From Heliocidaris tuberculata (lineage: Eukaryota; Echinodermata; Echinoidea; Camarodonta; Echinometridae), in assembly GCA_025618425.1 (NCBI GenBank), contig CM046842.1:26320552-26384551 (forward strand): a stretch of DNA of 64,000 bases, written 5' to 3'. The position numbers and the translations under genes are program-made. The notes below the pieces were generated by a model, which had not been told where the DNA came from, ran no database searches, and worked only from the letters and a program-made list of their open reading frames with translations. Below, in pieces: positions 63,745-64,000 of this stretch (the stretch's first letter is position 1; each line of letters opens with the position of its first letter).

Positions 63745-64000
63745 TATCTTTTTGAAGACTTCAGGAAAGTCACAGTCTTAAAATCAATAAAGGAAAAACA
63801 AACTTTTTGTGGATGGGCAAGGACAGTAATAGACCTCATATACCTTTGTTTTGAAACCTAGTTCAGCAAGTTAAGATATTGGGTATTCATTTTTCTGTAG
63901 ATGTTAGAATAAAAGAAGATTTGAATTACAAAGAGATATTAAGTAAAATAAAAAGGCTATTAGGGTGGTGGAAAGAGAGGGATTTAACACTTATGAGTAA
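63745..64000 (+). pseudogene. L1/Tx1-like reverse transcriptase fragment at the window edge
   Basis: Reads SLKINKGKTNFLWMGKDSNR, then after a stop QQVKILGIHFSVD and LSKIKRLLGWWKERDLTLM, the RT thumb region of L1-type elements (LKIN..KT, KILGI.F, KIK.LL.WW..R.LTL). The element continues past the end of the window. Confidence 0.8.

Overview
This is an AT-rich, repeat-dense animal genome window, most likely from an echinoderm and probably a sea urchin. That call is an inference from four things: a DEATH-NACHT innate immune gene with modular C-terminal exons, secreted/membrane zona pellucida (ZP) domain genes, intron-rich gene structure, and a heavy load of CAGTGGCGG-type MITEs, tRNA-derived SINEs, CR1/L1-like retrotransposon relics and long G or C runs. 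No species diagnosis is possible from the sequence alone.

Three multi-exon genes and one single-exon gene can be rebuilt by following splice sites and codon phase. (1) ZP gene A, + strand, 3605-11964, has 8 exons that sum to 395 codons plus a stop with no frame break: signal peptide, short Thr/Asn-rich linker, ZP domain, RRRR furin-type site, transmembrane segment. (2) ZP gene B, + strand, 17524-35547, has 11 exons that sum to 582 codons plus a stop: signal peptide, a fibrinogen/contactin-associated-like module, the same ZP domain, an RGKR site, transmembrane segment. A and B are tandem paralogs with the same intron phases. B carries an extra module bounded by phase-1 introns at the point where A has only tiny linker exons. 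(3) An NLR-type gene, + strand, 46263-52777, has 7 coding exons and 1052 codons: DEATH-like domain, NACHT domain, and two tandem copies of a roughly 200-residue LRR-like module, each encoded by an exon pair. (4) A rhodopsin-class GPCR on the - strand, 61894-60365, resembles the membrane domain of LGR/GRL101/relaxin receptors. Its cytoplasmic tail is made of 22-residue repeats and is cut by a transposon insertion; the remainder of the tail is still readable at 59732-59547.

Most of the rest is transposable-element debris. Several insertions can be proven from target-site duplications (TSDs), nested structure or an empty-site paralog. They include a hAT-type MITE sitting exactly on a splice donor of gene A, a 140-bp repeat that supplies the splice acceptor of a gene B exon, and a TTAA-MITE inside another MITE whose uninterrupted copy lies 36 kb away. 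The stretch 36-46 kb holds no gene that I can support. The stretch 53-59.5 kb holds a tandem segmental duplication but no recognisable coding region. A 57-nt fragment of the 18S rRNA 5' end is present at 25159. There is no operon structure, CRISPR array or prokaryotic feature.
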